Below, piece by piece: positions 63,306-64,000 of a stretch of 64,000 nucleotides of DNA. Under the pieces are notes generated by a model, which had not been told where the DNA came from, did no database searches, and was given only the letters and a program-made list of their open reading frames with translations. The stretch is from an uncultured bacterium (GTDB lineage Bacteria; Calescibacteriota; Calescibacteriia; Calescibacteriales; Calescibacteriaceae): the NCBI GenBank assembly GCA_938036315.1, contig CALHPK010000003.1:54334-118333 (forward strand), read 5' to 3'. Position 1 is the first letter of the stretch, and the number at the start of each line of letters is the position of its first letter. The position numbers were made by a program, and so were the translations under genes.

Positions 63306-64000
63306 TTTTAAGACAGCTTGAGCAGATTATATTCTCATCAAATATCTTATGTTTAATTATAAACCTTGCAAACCTAAATTTTTCGTTATTCCACGATTTT
63401 AGAAGTCCTCCCTCTTTGAAGATATTACCAAAATCATGCTCCTCCGGATACATTGCGCAACAGCCGAGTAGATTACCGTCCCAATTTATAACACATTGGG
63501 TCCAAAGGAAAAGGCAACGTTTAAGCTTAACCACCTTCTTTCCATCAATGTATCTTGAATATTCTTCAGAAGGAAACCAGTCTTCGTATTTTTTTATCTC
63601 ATCTGTAAGCTCTTTTCCCATATCCACTCTTGTTGGAGTGAGTTTCAACTTAACACCCATATTCCTCGCCATTTTTACCACCTTATCTATCTCATGCTCA
63701 TTGTGTTTCATTATAACAAATTGCCATATTATCTTTGGATTTCTTCTATTAAGTTTCTTTTTGACTTCTATCAATGTTTTCAAATTATTAATAACCTTTT
63801 CAAAATCCGCCCCCACCCTATACTTAGAGTATGTATCAGCTGATGCTCCATCTATTGATGCAATGAGGATATCTAAGCCACTTTCGACTATCTTTCTTGC
63901 AATTTCTTCATTAAATATCGTCAAATTTGTGCTAACTTTTGTTTGTATCCGCTTCCCGTTAGCATATCTTATCATATCAAAAATTTCTTTATTTATAAAT
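63283..64000 (-). CDS. Radical SAM/SPASM domain protein (N-terminus outside the window)
   Basis: The minus-strand frame is open to the right edge, so the CxxxCxxC motif lies beyond it; the visible 238 residues begin 'FINKEIFDMIRYANGK'. They include 'LIASIDGASADTYSKYR', 'NPKIIWQFVIMKHNEHEI', and SPASM cysteines in 'LLGCCAMYPEE' and 'NIICSSCLKNG'. It is a clear paralogue of the gene at 60418, with the same layout. It overlaps the GT2 gene by 23 bp, which supports co-translation. Substrate unknown. Confidence 0.85.
   Translation of the reverse strand, partial: FINKEIFDMIRYANGKRIQTKVSTNLTIFNEEIARKIVESGLDILIASIDGASADTYSKYRVGADFEKVINNLKTLIEVKKKLNRRNPKIIWQFVIMKHNEHEIDKVVKMARNMGVKLKLTPTRVDMGKELTDEIKKYEDWFPSEEYSRYIDGKKVVKLKRCLFLWTQCVINWDGNLLGCCAMYPEEHDFGNIFKEGGLLKSWNNEKFRFARFIIKHKIFDENIICSSCLKNGFVEPN

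Noticed and set aside
1-64000. tRNA genes or CRISPR arrays
   Set aside because: Scanning the spacers showed no T-loop with a tRNA fold and no regularly spaced direct repeats with unique spacers; the tandem repeats found are short and contiguous.

Overview
The window is an AT-rich, gene-dense bacterial chromosome segment, roughly one third G+C by eye. It holds about 58 supportable protein genes, one RNA gene (RNase P RNA) and no tRNA, rRNA, insertion sequence, prophage or CRISPR array that I can see. The proteins are rich in Lys, Glu and Ile, and many genes overlap or nearly touch, as in streamlined thermophiles. Diderm markers are present: KdsA, a GmhB-type phosphatase, an MlaF-type ATPase, a putative beta-barrel and lipoproteins. 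A heme A synthase implies aa3-type aerobic respiration. The cell is flagellated and chemotactic (FliD, FliG, FliS, FlaG, FlgL, FliW, CheA, an MCP). Biosynthetic genes (hisA, hisG, thrC, serA, trpD) are scattered singly rather than in pathway operons. This fits a deep-branching, motile, aerobic, probably thermophilic Gram-negative lineage such as a candidate phylum from hot springs; I cannot name it with confidence.

Layout. 1-140: end of an SDR gene. 147-8807 (minus): a run read from an unknown basic protein through a Cas4-like nuclease, SpoIID, ComM, DnaE and NadD to a soluble histidine kinase. 9023-11403 (minus): polyprenyl diphosphate synthase and a REC-GGDEF diguanylate cyclase with an odd G-tract leader. 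11765-14805 (plus): orphan ABC ATPase, macrodomain protein, KdsA and a CcmA-like ATPase. 14800-19225 (minus): MlaF-like ATPase, FliD, ThiL. 19344-26396: a GDP-mannose-epimerase-like enzyme, DCC protein, ParA, a GC-rich island of possible RNA, an MCP, a cobalamin-binding protein coupled to HisA, FliG and a helix-hairpin-helix protein. 26531-28445: ThrC and a putative barrel. 28449-32723 (minus): filament cluster FliW, TPR-glycosyltransferase, FlgL, FlaG, FliS. 32743-36939: a lipoprotein GH1 glycosidase, Nudix enzyme, core-MetE and CtaA. 37031-42363 (minus): CheA, FtsQ, FtsA, FtsZ. 42491-45449 (plus): SerA, HisG, GmhB. 45479-52711: a lipoprotein alpha/beta hydrolase, ValS, RNase P RNA and an LTA-synthase-like transferase. 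52759-57293: enoyl-CoA hydratase, a 585-bp gene-poor gap, a NurA-like protein, an SDR and TrpD. 57397-64000: a surface-glycan locus with two GT-C-like membrane proteins, a DPM1-like GT2, an SGNH protein and two paralogous radical SAM/SPASM proteins, the last cut by the window edge.

How they work together. The strongest themes are envelope construction (KDO, heptose, polyprenyl carriers, glycan transferases), motility with probable filament glycosylation, cell division, and DNA replication or recombination. The most interesting candidates for new biology are the Cas4-like nuclease with its unknown partner beside ComM and DnaE, the radical SAM/SPASM-glycosyltransferase locus, the membrane-anchored GH1 enzyme, and two structured-looking non-coding stretches. 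Recurrent short tandem duplications between genes and stop-to-stop gene overlaps are architectural oddities of the whole window.
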